Below are positions 1-10,495 of a stretch of 64,000 bases of DNA, piece by piece. The stretch's first letter is position 1. Each line of letters starts with the position of its first letter. Position numbers and translations under genes: made by a program. The DNA comes from Coprinopsis marcescibilis (taxonomy: Eukaryota; Basidiomycota; Agaricomycetes; Agaricales; Psathyrellaceae), in the NCBI GenBank assembly GCA_004369085.1, contig ML210270.1, positions 1 to 64,000 on the forward strand, read 5' to 3'. The notes under the pieces are model-generated. The model did not search any database. It was not told where the DNA came from and saw only the letters and a list, made by a program, of their open reading frames with translations.

Positions 1-690
1 CCCAACCCCTATCCAACCCCTATCCAGCCCCTATCCGCACAAACAACCACACACCCCATCACCACCCGGCAGTTCCAGCAACCACCTCACCCAACGAAGA
101 AGCTGGCCGGTCCAGGATTGGTGAACGAGCGCTTGGATGGGGATGGACTGCGAGAGTGCGGGGGAGGAAGGTAAGTGTGTTTGTTTTTGGAGTGGGGTTA
201 GGAGGATAGGGGTTCGGGGTTTGTGGGTGTTGGTGTGTGTTCTTGGGGGGCATGGGCACGGGCATGGACTTGTGGTTGCGGTCGGGTTGAGGCTCAACCA
301 ACGTCTCAACCGCGAATTGACGCGAGTCTGGGGTGGTCGAGGGTTCTACTCATTGGCGCATCAACGTCTCTTCTTAGACCGTCTCTTACTCTCTTCATCC
401 AACTCCTCCAACTCCAATTATGACTCTCCATCCCCCTTTTGATCCTTCCCAACTTGGAAGCTGCAAACGGCAGGCTGATCTTCCACACGTCGACGTGCGT
501 AAAGCTGACAACGAGGCAGGTAGGTGGCGATGAGGGTGATGTGCGCCTGCTGTGGTAGGTGTGCCAGGCGGGACTGGGCAACGAGGATGCTGTAGCAGAT
601 GGTTGTGCATGCGAGAAGGCGGCGTTGGAAGCCTTTTGGTGGGTTGCCGAGGAAGAGGACTGTGTTCGGCGTGTTTGCTTGCGACCACAT
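1..690 (-). pseudogene. Decayed fragment of an ArsB/CitM-type transporter gene
   Basis: On the minus strand this stretch is a shortened, out-of-frame relative of the intact transporter gene at 2113-4430. The part around 390-690 carries the segment equivalent to NTASMVLFVGNPTNV followed by the cytosolic-loop start (seen here as NTVLFLGNPPKGF), and the block around 465-500 matches the intact gene near 3280-3315 almost base for base. The part near 30-130 resembles the last exon (ISVFAQWL-like and the final tail). The long Asp/Glu- and Lys-rich loop is missing, reading frames are broken by indels, and no ATG or C-terminus is present. It sits head-to-head with a CorA fragment (869-1090), as the intact genes do. 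The left end opens with a short CCCCTATCCAA-type direct repeat and is cut by the window edge. Confidence 0.7.
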
Positions 691-796
691 AGCCGTTGTT
701 AGTTAATGATCGTACTTGAAGTAAAGGCGAGGCGAACCTTATGACGGCGAGCCTGATGTGAAAGTAGACGACCAGTAGTTCTGTCTCCGGTCAATT

Positions 797-1090
797 ACAA
801 CATCCGCGCAAATGTCGTTCAATTTTTGACTCCGCAGCTGTCGGACAGCCTCTTCCTTTCGACCATCGATGGCCTTCTCGCATGCAACAGGCGACCTGGC
901 GACGTATCTCTCCGTTCCACGCCCCGAAACACCCAGCCGCAAGCTACACCGGGCACTCCGCAAGCCCGCGCCCAGCTACCGACACGGCACACCCTCCGGT
1001 CCGTCTCCCCTTTCCGCACTCAAACCCCAGCGCTCAACCTAGACACCAGGGCCCTGGCCGTTCCTCGACGTCCAAGACGATGTGCGTCTT
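797..1090 (+). pseudogene. Promoter plus first two exons of a truncated CorA-like gene copy
   Basis: Position 869 begins an ATG and about 43 codons nearly identical to the start of the CorA-like gene at 6147 (MAFSHATGDLATYLSVPRP here, MAFEHATGDLATYLSVPRP there). The first intron and the 32-nt second exon are also recognisable (GGCCCTGGCCGTT...GACGT at about 1051-1082). Upstream, the 15-mer AACATCCGCGCAAAT at 799-813 recurs at 5963-5977 before the intact gene. Similarity stops after exon 2; no CorA transmembrane region follows, so it cannot make a transporter. Confidence 0.75.
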
Positions 1091-2112
1091 CTCCCCCCAG
1101 TCTCAATTAGCACAGACCTCATTCTTATGTATACCAGCGCCTAACCTCCCTAGGTACACTACCACCATCCGCCAGAAAAAATCTGGATCAGCAGTCCGAT
1201 TCTTGTCCATCTCGCGCCTGAAGCAACAAGTCACTAGTGACCGAATAATCTTCAGCTGGTCAAATGCAAGTTGTTGCGTAAACGACGATGACCATCTCCA
1301 CCTTCCTGGGATAGGCCGGGTATGTTTAAAGAGTTGTTCAATCCAAAACACCAAGCCTTTTATTCCAAGCAAACCACACACGCTTTTACACTTAAAAAGT
1401 ACACACTTCCAATCCCAATAATACTTCGTATGCAACACTTCATAACACCCGAATAACGTACCCCGGTGACTTCACATCCCGAATATTTTCCAGCGCGCAA
1501 ACTAACCAAAGCTGTCCAGAGCTTCCGAGGATCCAAAGTGTCCAAAGCGTTCATGGTGTCCATTGGTCCGTGGTGTCCATGGTGTCCATAGCGCCCAAAG
1601 CGTTCACGGTGTCCAAGTGCCCGACAGCGTCCATGGTGTCTAAAGGATGGTGTCCAAAGCGTGCGGAACGGCAAAAGGCGATCCAAAGCGTCCAAAGACC
1701 AGCTCGACCTGCACTTCCTTCCTTCCTGAACGCTGAACCTCCAGACTCGAGCTAGGTGTACCCCACTCGGCCCATCCCACCACACCCGCGAATACACTTA
1801 CACTCGCATACGCACGAAATCTCGTCACCGGGGGTCAAAGACAGGTCAAAGACGCGTCGCATGACCAAGATCGCGTCAGACCACGCGGCCACATCTAATC
1901 TGCCCCCGCTCGCCGATCGCGACGCACACACGCACGCGGACGAACGATCGAGTGATCGATCGATCATTGTGCCTTCTCTCTTCCAGCTTCAGCTTCTCCG
2001 CCTTCTCGCCTTCTCCCGCGGCCCATGCACTACGCGCCCATCCCGCCACGCACCCACGCACCCCGCCCTCCTCAAACCCCACCACTTCACCTCCGCCTAC
2101 AAAAAACCACAC
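1091..2112. other. Intergenic stretch with minisatellite, no convincing gene
   Basis: Between the CorA fragment and the 3' end of the transporter gene. It holds the degenerate repeat at 1530-1700 and a palindromic GATCGATC-rich patch near 1945-1965. Open frames here are low-complexity and show no splice-consistent gene or known domain. Confidence 0.5.
1530..1700. repeat. Degenerate minisatellite (TCCAAAGCG / TCCATGGTG units)
   Basis: Imperfect tandem units of roughly 9-18 bp built from TCCAAAGCGT, TCCATGGTG and GTGTCCA variants repeat more than ten times. The units are in varying order, as in an ageing minisatellite. It lies between the decayed pair and the intact transporter/CorA pair. Confidence 0.75.
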
Positions 2113-4430
2113 CTACTCAACCCCCCTATACAAAACCGCCATCTCCGCACAAACAACCGCACAACCCACAACCATCATCCCTACCCCAGGGCCCGTATTC
2201 CACCTCGCAAACACACCCTGCCCAACCCTCACCCCCTTATCCTCCAAAATCCTCCTCCACAACAACCCCGCAAGACTCGCGCTAAACGTCCAGCTCACCG
2301 CGCCCACATTGCTGCTCACCGCCAACGCAATCGCCGCCGCGCGCTCCACATGCTCCGGCATCCCATGCCTCGCCACAGACGCGCGCACGACCTTGGTGAG
2401 CAGGATGGTAGCCCCGATGTTCGTCCCGCTGACGTTGCAGAGCACAACGCCGAGCACGCCGACCAGCCAGATGGTGGGGTAGAGGCTGTTGTTGTTGCTG
2501 GCGGTTGTGAGCCATTGCGCGAAGACGCTGATCCACCCTTGGTGCGCTAGCGCCTCGATCAGGATGAACTGCGAGAATGCGAATGGCACGAGGGCAAAGG
2601 GCAGGCGCGGGAGGGCGGTGCGGAGGGTTGGGAAGTGTTTGCGGAAATGGGTGTTCCATTTCTTGAGCTTGGTGCGGATATGCGCGGGGAGGATCGGTGG
2701 GGGTGGGTTGGTGTCCTTGTCCTTGTCCTTGTCGTCCTTGGGAATGGACTCGGGCTTGTGGGTGTGATCAGGAGATTCATTTCGGGTCGGTTTAGCAAAG
2801 GAGGCAAATGCGAGGGACCGCAGCGCAGAGGCCTGCCCTTGGGGTTCCACCAACGTTTGGTCAGTGTTGGACCGCGAGTTGACGCGAGTCTCGGGAGTGG
2901 TCGAGTCTATCGACTTCCTCATCTGCAGCTGCGTCTGCGCTTCTGGTTGTTCCGACTCGGGTTCTTGGAAGGTGGGTTTGGCTTCAGAGGCCGGGAGCCC
3001 CTTGCGTGCACCACCCCCCGCACCCCTCCTCAACTGCCTCAACACCATCTCCTCCTGAACCCTCTCCAACCCTCCTTCCCCCTCTTCATCCTCATCCTCA
3101 TCCTCATCCTCATCCTCATTTATATCCTTAACAACCCGCTCTGCATCCTTCCCATTCTTTCCCTCCACCCCACTCCCCTTCTCCTCCTCCTTCTTCTTCC
3201 CACCCCTCCTCCTCCTCCTCCTCGCAACCCACCTCCAATGATCCCACCCAAGATCCCACCCAAACTTGGCAACCGCAAACGGCAAGCTGATCTTCCACAC
3301 GTCGACGTGGACAAAGCTGACGACGATTATTGTTACGAGGCAGGCGGCGAGGAGGATGCTGCCGACCCAGGCGCCGGTGGGGTCGAGGAGGACGCTGCGG
3401 ACATCGAGGTTGCCGTGTACGCGGAGTTGGCGCGGGAGGTGGGCGCGGGGTTCTTTGGATTCGGGTTGGGTGGATTCAGAGTCTTTGGTCGTTGATGGTG
3501 CGGTGGTATTAGCATCACCGATGGCAGCAGTGGTGGTAGGGGTACTAGTGGTAGTGGCAACGGAACGCCTCCGGTTCCAGGTATCAGCCACGCGGAACTG
3601 CGCAAAGAGGATGGCGTAGCAGACGGTTATGCATGCGAGGAAGGGGAGGATGGTGTATGCCGTGAACGCGGCGTTGTTGATGCGGAATCCTTCGCAGATC
3701 ACGACGTTGGTCGGGTTGCCGACAAAGAGGACCATGCTCGCCGTGTTTGCGGCTGCGAATTCGGATATGAGCCAGCTTATTGGGTCTAGCTGTAACCGTT
3801 TTTAAAAGTAAAAATAACAGACAACAGACGGAAAGGGCAAAGACAAGACGGACCTCGGAAACTTTGGTGTAGTAAACGAGAAAGGCGGTCCCGCTGAGTA
3901 TGACGGGGTCGTTGCCGAGTATTACGCTCAGGACGGTCAGCATGATGTAAAAGTAGAGGAAGAGGCGGTAGCCGTTGTCGCCGCCTTTGTTGCTGACCCA
4001 GAAGGCGGCGCTTTGGAGCACGCCGGTGATGTCGAGGGTGATTGCCATGTATGCGAGGGAGAAGAAGAGGATGAGGATGTTGTAGGGCTGGACGCCGTCT
4101 GTGCCGCTGTTGTGTGGTGGTTAGTGGAGGTTTAGGGGTGGGGGAAAGGGAGATGGGACGTACACTATTCCGTCGCGGATCTGCGGGTGCGTATATAGAT
4201 GGGTTAGCTTGAGAACGTGGATGTGAATTGGAGCGCACTTGGCGGGGACCGAGACATTGTGCAGCCCAGAGGACGAGGATGGCGATGATAGGTGCGGTTG
4301 TGAGGTTGATGTGCACCCTGCGCTTGCCGAGACGCGGTAGACGCACAGGGAAGGACAGCGGGCGGATGACGAAGATGATTGAGAGGATGAAGACGACTAG
4401 GGTCGCTATGCTTGATCCTGTGAGACTCAT
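2113..4430 (-). CDS. ArsB/NhaD/CitM-type (ion transporter superfamily) membrane transporter
   Basis: Four exons (4239-4430, 4164-4180, 3854-4106, 2113-3789) join in frame to 712 aa. Start is ATG at 4430. Exon 2 is only 17 nt. The protein opens with two hydrophobic helices, then ITLDITGVLQ, the motif GNDPVILSGTAFLVYY and FVGNPTNVVI. These GNDP/GNPTN half-repeat motifs are typical of fungal arsenical-pump/citrate-transporter-like permeases of the IT superfamily. A long cytosolic loop in the middle is very acidic and basic (DEDEDEDED run encoded by TCATCC repeats near 3085-3120), a place such transporters often carry a regulatory loop. C-terminal helices include NVSGTNIGATILLTKV. Location is presumably plasma or vacuolar membrane. 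Substrate (arsenite, organic acid or Na+) cannot be told from sequence. Divergent from the CorA gene 1.7 kb away. Confidence 0.85.
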
Positions 4431-6146
4431 CGTGTCCTCGAGTCCAAATTGTTACTTGGGAGTTGCGAGACGAGTGTCGGGATTGATGAGGGTTCGAGGA
4501 GCTCAGTTATCCAAAACTCGTTGTCACACTCTGTGCAGCACGATCGATAATTAGGTGCATGAGAACAGGGTTAAACTCGGATCAGGTGCTTGCACCACTG
4601 CTGTGAAGAGCAGAACTTCGAGTTCTTTGCTCACGGGGCCAGGGTTATGCATGGGGACCTGCCTGCTAATATATGAATGATGGCTGGAACAGGAAAGGCA
4701 AAGCCGTAATCATTTGAGAGGTCTGTTAGTTAAAGGCACGTTGGCGAAGCCAGGCGTTTACAGCAGTTCTTGGAATGGTCTGATCTGTGGGGAGCAGGTT
4801 GCCATAAGCGCTTTAATTCTAGTGGGTCTTGTGGATCTTGCGGGCCCCGGTCTCCCTCCACTGCTCCTCCTCTTCTCCACGCAGCACGAATACGGGTTTA
4901 GTCGTACATGCAGAGTGAGTTATACGAGCTGTCTGTGTCTGAACTTGGGGCTAAACAGGATGAGCAGTTGAGAAGACATATATGTGTAGGGTTGTGTGGT
5001 CAGGATGGCAGGTCTCGCTCTGGTGAAGAATGAGCGTGAGAAAGACCATTGTCTTGGACTCAGTGGGTCGCCCGGCCGTGAACCTCTCCTCCGCGCCATC
5101 ACCTTTGCCAGCCCAAGAAAGCGTTCCCAGCTTATTCAACCGCTGGGCCATTTATTTTCACTCTTTCTCTGTATAGGGCCATTACTTTTTCAGGATCCCT
5201 TTTCCACAGCTAACCCCAAGGTTGTCGTTTACAACGGGACAAGACACGTGGCAGAAGGGGCTTGACCTGGCAAGACCAGGCGGGATGGTGAACCATTTTA
5301 GGAGGGGATGCGCGGTAAGTCTACCGATTTTTGGGGCATGAATGCCCGCTGTCACTCAAGAAACCCATTGGCGCACTCCTCGGCAACGTATCTTTCAGGG
5401 CTCTACAGTACCGGCGCCAGCAGCGATATATTTTCATACCGCCATCTGCAATATACACACGTCGTTTGACATTCTTTTGACACATCTCATCGAGCGTCTA
5501 CCCTATACATACCCCCCCAGCATTGTTTGTGGAGCATGTTTCCCCATTGCTCAACGGCTGTCTTAAGGTCCACCTGCAATACCCACCATGCTATCTTGTC
5601 CATTTGGACATGGATATACCCACTCTATATATGCGAGGACGTCTCATTCGGGAGTTGTTCGATTACTCCGTCCCTAGGGACTTTGCGATTATTTCGTCCT
5701 TTGGGACCTTTGCGATTACTCTGTCCCAAGAACACCGCGACGTGTCAAGACTCCAGACTTGCCTTTCCTAGAGATTGGGAGTCGGCGCTCATCTCGGTCC
5801 CCACCGGTGCAAGCTATTAGTCGGGTCTGGGCGAGTGCGCGCCGTGCGCACTCGCCGCCCATCTTGCTATCGTAAATTCATTACTATGGTCATATAAAAT
5901 AGCCTCTAGGGCTAGCACACCGTCCACGCAAGTCCAAGGCCAAAGTATCAGGGTCAATTTCCAACATCCGCGCAAATCTATGTAGTTAATTTCCCCCGAA
6001 ACCGTCCAAATCAATCAAGCGTCTATCATGTCCCCTTTGACGACAGGGGCCGAGTCTCCACTGTCTCCACCGTCGGCGAGCAGGCTGCTTTGCTCCGCAG
6101 CTGTCGGACACAACATTCCTCTTCCCCTACACCATCCTTCTCTTAG
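4431..6146. promoter_or_regulatory. Intergenic region between divergent transporter and CorA genes
   Basis: 1.7 kb with no supported gene; it must contain both promoters. Notable contents are a set of short repeats GCGATTA(C/T)T(C/T)(C/T)GTCC/GGGACTTTG at about 5655-5735 and the AACATCCGCGCAAAT block (5963-5977) shared with the decayed CorA copy. The polypyrimidine tract before the ATG at 6147 looks like a normal fungal promoter. Confidence 0.45.
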
Positions 6147-9100
6147 ATGGCTTTCGAACATGCCACAGGGGATCTGGCGACATACTTGTCGGTCCCGCGC
6201 CCCGACACGCCCAGCCGAAAACTGCACCGAGCACTCCGCAAACCCGCGCCCAGCTATAGACATGGTACACCCTCAGGTCATTCATTTTACTCCTCCGCAC
6301 TGTGCATTCGTGGGCGCTCACATCGACTAAACAAACCCAGGGCCCTGGCCGTTTCTCGACGTCCACGATGAGGTACGTAGCAGTCCATTCGTCCAATCTT
6401 TAAATAGTACCCCATACCGACAATTCATGGACAGGTGGACCCCGAACGAATACAAAACCCCGAATCTCACCTCCCCCTCTCCGCCCGCGAATGCCCGCAC
6501 ACCCAGTTCAACGACCAGCAGTCCCAGTTCTGCTGGTGCAAATATCCCCAGGCTCTATACCCCAACTGGACCGAGGCCCAGCAGAAAAAGAGTGGCATCC
6601 AGCGCGTCATCAAGAAATCGCGTGGGGTAGCCGACGCATACTTTATCGATGTCAAGTCCAACGGCGTCTTCACCGTCCCCAGAGGCAGCCCCCGTAAAAT
6701 AGACTCGACAAGGGAGAGTGTAGAGAGTCAGTGGGATTTGATGACACACGAGGTGCATACTTGTTCTGTTTTTCATTCAGCCTGCTAACTGCGAGTAGAG
6801 ACCGCAAGGCTCGAGAGCGCGCGTTGTGTTTCTGGACAACCTCACGGGGCCTGCACTGCAGATGTTCGGGATGCGGTACAACATCGAGCCGTTCTTCTTC
6901 TCCTCCACACTCGGCGGCATCCCCGCCCGTTTCCAGAGCAATGTCAACCCGGGCAAAGAAGATCGTACGTTGGTCTGCTTCTACTCCAATCCTACGTATA
7001 CCAACATGCTGCCCCAGATATCACATTAACCCTCAGCTTCATGCGGTCCACGCCCAACCCGACCTTTGACATGCCCAGCCCCGCAAGCAGCTTTGCCACA
7101 AACGCCACAGGCCTCAGCGGCGCACGGGGGAGCCCCGCAGTGGAGATGATGATCGACACCCAAGCGCCCCTGCCCCTCCGCAGCAGTACGTCCTCCTCCT
7201 CCTCCTCCCTCAGCCTCCACAACTAACGCAACCCGCTACACACACAGGCGACCTCCTCCTCGTCCCCGACTTTCTCTCCGTCCACATGGTGCGGCGCAAA
7301 CACAACTCGACGGTGCTCTCGTGCCATTTCAGCAAGCCCCGCCGCGCAAGCTCGGCCTCGCCCGTGCAGCCCTTCCCGCCCACCTCGCCCACCTCGCCCA
7401 CGCGCCCGTCGCCCATGTCGCATTTCTCCTCTTCCAGCCAGCCGTCGCCCTTTTTTCCTGCGCCCACGAGGACAGGTACAGCGGACGGCGGTGGGGGTTA
7501 TACAAGGGACGGAGGAAATGGAAATGCAAGGCCAGGAGGAGGAGGAGGAGGAGGAGGAGCGGGCAAGGCGTACACGAGCATCCAGACCACCCCGGCGAGC
7601 ACCATGTTCGAGCGCTTCGGCCTCGTGGGCAAGTCGGTGTACTGGAGCAGCATCTTTAAAGAGAGCGAGGACCCGACGTTCTTCGTGCTGTGCATCCTGT
7701 GGTACGTGCTCTATGCGTGGGATGAGGTGTTTGAGGCGTTGTATGAGCATATTTGTTTTTTGGTGGGTGTTGATGAGCCTTTTTGTCATTTTCTTCGTGG
7801 TTTTCCTTCGTGGTTGGCTTGCGTTCATTGCGGTCACACCATCGACATTGGATGATATTATACATACTACGCCCTTACTTTTACGATTACGATTAATATG
7901 GCTATGGCTATGGTGGTTACTATTACTAACTCCACCTCCCCCTTCCCACTCGTATAGGAAGACAAAGTGATGCACGACCAAGACCTCACCTTCATCCAAG
8001 AACTGCACGCCGTGCGCGCCCATCTGCTGCACTACGACAGCCTCATGGTCGAATTCCGCAAGACGGTCGAGTTTGTGCGGCGCACCCAGAACCCCGCGAT
8101 TTTCGATAATGTTCCGGGGTCCGCGGACGGGGATGCGAGTTTCAGCAGTAGCAGCAGCAGTGGTGGTGGTGCTTCGAGCAATGCGTCGACGGACGAAACG
8201 ACCCGGGCGACGTCAAGTTCGACTACGGGGTACGCTTCTGCCCAGGAAGGTCTAGGTCCCCCTCCCTTTTCATCCTCTTCATCCTCTTCCTCTTCATCCT
8301 CTTCCTCAACATCATCCTCCGCCGACAAGAACAACAACAAAGCCCCCGGTTCAACAGACCGCGAACACGAAAAGCGCGGCAGGACACGCATGCTGCTCGA
8401 CCGCGAGTGCGAGAACCTCTTGAGGGACATCACGCGCTTGGAACGCGCGCGGGTCATGCAGGATAAGCGGTTGAAGAATGTTATGGATTTGGTGCGTTTC
8501 TGTTTCCCCCCCTTATTTTTGGGTTTTGGGTGCTCGTTTTGGGGGGTTGGATGTTCGGTTTTGGGACTGCGTTTTGGGGGGTCAATGCTCGTCGTTCGAG
8601 TGTTCACCTTTGTTTGGCCATGGTGTAGTTTTCGCCCCACATCCCTCGATGGCAGAGAGAAAGAGAAAGATGGATAGGACGAATGGGACTCTGTTTCAGT
8701 GCCAGGACGATTCTCAATCTCACCTCTTCACAAGTTACAACACTCCGCTAACCTCCCCTCCCCTTGCCAGAGCTTCAGCCTGATCAACATCGAAGACAGC
8801 AAACGGATGGCCAAGCTCACGGAAGCAGCCGTACGGGACAGCGCTGCGATGAAGCAGATCGCGTACCTCACGATGGTCTTCCTGCCGCCGGGCTTTGTGG
8901 GGATGGTGTTTGGGATGAACGTGGTGGAGATCAACCCGGAGGAGGCGGAGGCGGGGATGACGCTTGCAAAGTATTTTGCGATTGCGATTCCGTTGACGGT
9001 GGTTACGGTTTGGTTGGTTATTGCGTTGCAGGTTAAGGTTGTTGATGCGTTTGGGGGTGGTGGGTATGGGCAGGGTGGGTATGGACAGGGTGGGTATGGG

Positions 9101-9472
9101 CAGGGTGGGTATGGGCAAGGGGTTGGTGGGTATGGGCAGGGTGTGTTGGGCGGGACGGCTGCTGCTGCTGCTGATGCAACAAACGGAGCTCCTGCAACCG
9201 CCACTGCAATCCAAACCTTTAACACCTCCGCCCCCAACCCGCTCGATCCGAGCGCCCAGGGCAGACCACATCTCAAAGGGCACATGCGGACGAGCAGCTG
9301 GAATGTGTTGCCTGACGGGTCGTTTTTGTTGAGGCGGGGCAGGGCGGGGAGGTGGACGCGGTTGTTGTGGCCTGTGTATTTGGTGATGAGTGTGTTTGAG
9401 AGGAGGAGGGGGGTGGGGAGTTTGGTGGGGAGTGGGAGGAGCGGGTTGGTGGGGAGGGTTAAGGGTGGGTAG
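6147..9472 (+). CDS. CorA-like Mg2+ transporter family protein
   Basis: Eight exons (6147-6276, 6341-6372, 6435-6752, 6799-6964, 7018-7185, 7248-7762, 7958-8491, 8771-9472) sum to an in-frame 854 aa. The identifying part is near residue 675: MVFLPPGFVGMVFGMNV followed by a second helix (KYFAIAIPLTVVTVWLVIAL). This is the CorA pore helix with the GMN signature and the paired C-terminal helix, as in fungal CorA-like proteins with a long N-terminal cytosolic region. Upstream are FLDN and RTRMLLDRECENLLRDI-like helical segments. Ser-rich (about 8145-8330) and Gly-rich insertions occur in loops, and after the helices there is a (GYGQG)n run. Membrane protein, probably divalent-cation channel. Intron 6 (about 195 nt) and intron 7 (about 280 nt) are long for this genome. 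Confidence 0.88.
9060..9142 (+). repeat. Tandem 15-bp coding repeat (GYGQG units)
   Basis: Five copies of GGTGGGTATGGGCAG-like 15-mers lie within the last exon of the CorA-like gene, directly after the second transmembrane helix. They encode Gly-Tyr-Gly-Gln-Gly repeats in the C-terminal tail. Confidence 0.85.
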
Positions 9473-10495
9473 TTGGGTGCGTTGAGGGTGGGTAGTTGGG
9501 TGCGTTGAGGGTGGGGAAAACCCCGTTATGAATTTAAGCGTAAGCTTGAGAGCTTGTGTGGGATCTGAACCGTGACGGACAGTGGACTGCATCGGTTGGA
9601 TCTATTTGGATTATGTACATGGCTAGTGTGAGATGTCGACTACAAAATAGACAAGATTTTTATGGATTTTAGTACACTGCGAATGAAAACGAAGATTACA
9701 AGCATGTGGTGATGCAAGAAAGAGACTATGTGGTGAACGCAGAAGGATTCTCCAGATATGCGTCAAAGAAAGGAAAGAAAATTTTGTGGGATTTGTTCTT
9801 GGTCTCGTCGTCCAATGTCTCGTAATGTTTACGGTGCAGAAGAATCAATGCCCTAGCCATGGCAGCATTTGGCTTGGACAGAGCAGCTTTAGCAAGGTTT
9901 TATATGAGTCAACAGGGAACCTGCCATGAACGATGTCTATATAGATGGAACATGGAGGGACGAGTACAAAAGGTGTAGACTAAGACCGGACGAGTGTGTG
10001 TTGTAACTTAGCAGACTCCAGAATGTTCGCGCGCATTCGAACTGCGTTGCGACGGAGTGCGCATTTGCAGGATCTCTGCGGCAGACTGGTCAGCTGTGAA
10101 CTTGTGAGATGGACGGGCGAGTGACTGACTGGAACTGCGGAAGAATCTATCGACGAGGATATTTCAAAGCTTCTTATTGCCTTACCTCGTTTTCCACGTA
10201 TCGTTTAGTAGTCTCTTCAACGAATACATACATTGGTCTTATAAATCTCCGTGGCCAGCACCCAGCGAGGCTGTTTCAGCCTTCAAGCTTCAAGCTTCAT
10301 CTCCCGTTTGAAGAATGGATTGCCCGCCGCTGGGTGGCACAGTTAGTACTAAGTCCCACGCACAGACCAACTTGAGTATGGATTGTGGACTTTGAGAGTG
10401 GGTTGCACTTGCTCAGATCCGAGACAATTCTTGAGCATCGACGGCTATCATCAACATATATACCTTTGTATCCCGTGTCCTGCAAGCCTCAAGGG
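9473..10495. other. Intergenic region downstream of CorA, before the F-box array
   Basis: No supported gene. A 22-bp direct duplication (GGGTAGTTGGGTGCGTTGAG type) spans the CorA stop codon region, about 9464-9512. From about 10280 onward the sequence belongs to the repeated unit of the F-box array, since it recurs near 12450. Confidence 0.5.

Noticed and set aside
1756..2550. 264-codon plus-strand frame opposite the transporter
   Set aside because: Antisense shadow of the transporter 3' exon with Pro/His/Arg-biased composition.
3060..3130. TCATCC microsatellite taken as an independent repeat locus
   Set aside because: It is coding sequence for the acidic Asp/Glu loop of the transporter on the minus strand.
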